A stretch of 7,047 nucleotides of DNA. Source: Nocardioides sp. (GTDB lineage Bacteria; Actinomycetota; Actinomycetes; Propionibacteriales; Nocardioidaceae). Position numbers and translations under genes: made by a program. The notes beneath the pieces were generated by a model that saw only the letters and a list, made by a program, of their open reading frames with translations, was not told the DNA's origin and did no database searches. Below, piece by piece: positions 6,171 to 7,047 of the stretch (position 1 is the stretch's first letter; each line of letters opens with the position of its first letter). The DNA is taken from positions 1-7,047 of the forward strand of contig JAKFXV010000039.1 of NCBI GenBank assembly GCA_021731205.1, written 5' to 3'.

Positions 6171-6529
6171 TGCGTGCGCTGGCGATCAAGGTCACCTGTG
6201 GGGTCGAGGAGCCGGAGCGACTCAACCAGGGGTTCACCGTCGCCGCTGTGGCCGTGGCGGCCGGCGCAGAGGTGAGCCTGTGGCTGACTGGAGAGGCGGT
6301 CTGGCTCGCCGTACCAGGTCGCGCGGAGGCGTTCGAGCTCCCGCTCTCGCCACCGTTGGCAGACCTTCTGGCCGGCGTACTCGCTGGGGGGCGGGTGATC
6401 GTCTGCACCCAATGTGCAGCCCGTCGGGAACTCACCGAGGCCGACCTGTTAGCGGGCGTCACGATCAGTGGCGCCGCCGTCTTCGCCGAGGAGATCCTCA
6501 CTGTCGGCGTCCAGGCGCTTGTCTATTGA
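6170..6529 (+). CDS. DsrE-family (DsrE/DsrF-like) small protein
   Basis: The 119 residues show the DsrE-like alpha/beta fold. It runs from strand 1 (RALAIKVTCG, with Cys10), through an LNQGF-TVAAVAVAAG helix (18-32) and EVSLWLTGEAVWLAVPG (34-50), to a Pro-rich loop with LADLLAGVLAGG. The motif VIVCTQCAARRELTEADL follows, with Cys79 and Cys82 as a CxxC. The end GAAVFAEEIL...VQALVY is typical of actinobacterial members. DsrE relatives accept sulfane sulfur on a conserved Cys in relay systems; the Cys at 79 or 82 is the candidate here. The ATG start at 6170 shares its first base with the BKACE stop (TGATG), indicating coupling; an upstream in-frame TTG (6167) is less likely. Its position in a rhodanese/sulfur-carrier locus supports a sulfur relay role, by inference. 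Confidence 0.85.
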   Translation: MRALAIKVTCGVEEPERLNQGFTVAAVAVAAGAEVSLWLTGEAVWLAVPGRAEAFELPLSPPLADLLAGVLAGGRVIVCTQCAARRELTEADLLAGVTISGAAVFAEEILTVGVQALVY

Positions 6530-6582
6530 CGCCTCGACGCGAAGTTTGTGACGCCTCGGCGAGAGTTTGTGACGCCTCGGCG
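6527..6582. repeat. Three-copy direct repeat TGACGCCTCGRCG at 21-22 bp spacing
   Basis: Copies start at 6527 (tgacgcctcgacg, its TGA being the DsrE-like stop), 6549 and 6570 (both tgacgcctcggcg). The first two are also followed by a similar tail ending agtttg. The periods of 22 and 21 bp equal two helical turns, so all copies face the same side of the DNA. They lie at about -73, -51 and -30 from the likely transcription start of the next gene. The arrangement suggests binding sites for a regulator, or a small tandem duplication. Confidence 0.65.
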
Positions 6583-6587
6583 CCGCT

Positions 6588-6593
6588 TAGACT
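6588..6593 (+). promoter_or_regulatory. Putative -10 box (TAGACT) for the leaderless nitrobindin/FABP-like gene
   Basis: TAGACT fits TANNNT and ends exactly 6 nt before the GTG at 6600, so +1 would be the first base of the start codon. A TTGTGA (6567-6572), spaced 15 bp upstream and overlapping the third repeat copy, is a weak -35 candidate. There is no Shine-Dalgarno before the GTG. Confidence 0.5.
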
Positions 6594-6599
6594 CGGGCC

Positions 6600-7047
6600 G
6601 TGACGTCCGAGATCGCCGATCAGTCCTACCCCGACAACCTGCATCCCGACTGCGCACCGATCGCGTGGTTGCTCGGGACGTGGCGCGGCAACGGGCACGG
6701 TGACTACCCCACGATCGAGGCGTTCCAGTTCGCCCAAGAGATGGTCTTCGCCCACGACGGCCGGCCGTTCTTCCACTACTTCTCCCGCACCTGGCTGATC
6801 GATGCCGATGGCAACAAGGTGCGCGAGTCCGCCCTGGAGACCGGTTTCCTGCGGGCTCGTCCGGGCGGTGACCTGGAGCTGATCCTGGCGCACCCGACCG
6901 GCTTCGCCGAGGTGTGGTACGGCGCCGCCGAGGCGGCGAAGTTCGAACTCGTCACCGATGCGGTGGTGCGCACCTCCAGCGCCAAGGAGTACACCGGCGG
7001 CAAGCGCCTCTACGGGTACGTCGACGGGGACCTGCTCTACGCCTACG
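6600..7047 (+). CDS. Nitrobindin / FABP-like beta-barrel protein (C-terminus cut by window edge)
   Basis: The frame is open from GTG at 6600 to the window end, giving 149 complete codons. The start region LHPDCAPIAWLLGTWRGNG (14-32) includes the GTWRGNG signature (26-32) of the bacterial FABP-like/nitrobindin family. YPTIEAFQFAQEMVF, then HYFSRTWLI, ETGFLRARPGGDLELILAHPTG and EVWYG follow as the alternating strands of a 10-stranded barrel. Family members of about 160-230 residues bind heme in nitrobindins (ligand His near the C-terminus) or are called fatty acid binding-like, as Rv0813c of M. tuberculosis, whose gene is next to sseC2. The C-terminal region with the possible heme His is outside the window, so heme binding cannot be judged. 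The GTG start is chosen for its leaderless promoter spacing and because it begins just before the conserved domain. Confidence 0.88.
   Translation, partial: MTSEIADQSYPDNLHPDCAPIAWLLGTWRGNGHGDYPTIEAFQFAQEMVFAHDGRPFFHYFSRTWLIDADGNKVRESALETGFLRARPGGDLELILAHPTGFAEVWYGAAEAAKFELVTDAVVRTSSAKEYTGGKRLYGYVDGDLLYAY

Overview
The window is GC-rich DNA from an actinobacterium. GC-rich third codon positions, a mycothiol synthase gene, GTG/TTG starts and a GlnR-type regulator all point there. The style fits Nocardioides or a related Propionibacteriales genus, but the genus is inference. Gene order closely follows the Mycobacterium tuberculosis segment Rv0813c-Rv0819 (FABP-like, sseC2, cysA2, thiX, one more gene, glnR, mshD), recalled from memory. 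This looks like a conserved actinobacterial sulfur/redox locus with local insertions.

Left part, minus strand (2515 down to 1): glnR (atypical OmpR-type nitrogen regulator, TTG start), mshD (last step of mycothiol synthesis), then an unrecognised two-helix membrane protein that overlaps mshD by four bases (ATGA) and runs off the left edge. A 75-bp divergent region (2516-2590) separates glnR from the plus-strand genes. It holds a perfect 9-bp inverted repeat whose loop is the ribosome-binding site of the next gene.

Right part, plus strand: a MoaD/ThiS-like sulfur carrier overlapping (GTGA) a membrane-anchored thioredoxin; then a 221-bp regulatory gap; then a DUF4395 membrane protein, a CysA-type thiosulfate sulfurtransferase and a DUF1416/SseC protein overlapping it (TGATG). 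A BKACE-family beta-keto acid cleavage enzyme follows, overlapping (TGATG) a DsrE-like protein. After a three-copy tandem repeat comes a nitrobindin/FABP-like protein that runs off the right edge.

The most notable element is in the gap before DUF4395. A 25-codon leader ORF (3458-3535), apparently leaderless and with two Cys codons, has its last codons and stop perfectly complementary over 8 bp to the Shine-Dalgarno region of the DUF4395 gene. This is the architecture of a cysteine-responsive translational attenuator. A ribosome stalled at the second Cys codon would cover the anti-SD strand and open the operon; release at the stop would let the strand close the SD. Related cysteine attenuators with polycysteine leaders are known in mycobacteria ahead of the same type of operon. 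This version has only two isolated Cys codons and an explicit SD/anti-SD pair.

Taken together the genes suggest cysteine/sulfane-sulfur handling (rhodanese, SseC, DUF4395, sulfur carrier, DsrE, thioredoxin) next to low-molecular-weight thiol synthesis (mshD) and nitrogen control (glnR). The functional links between them are inferred from position only.
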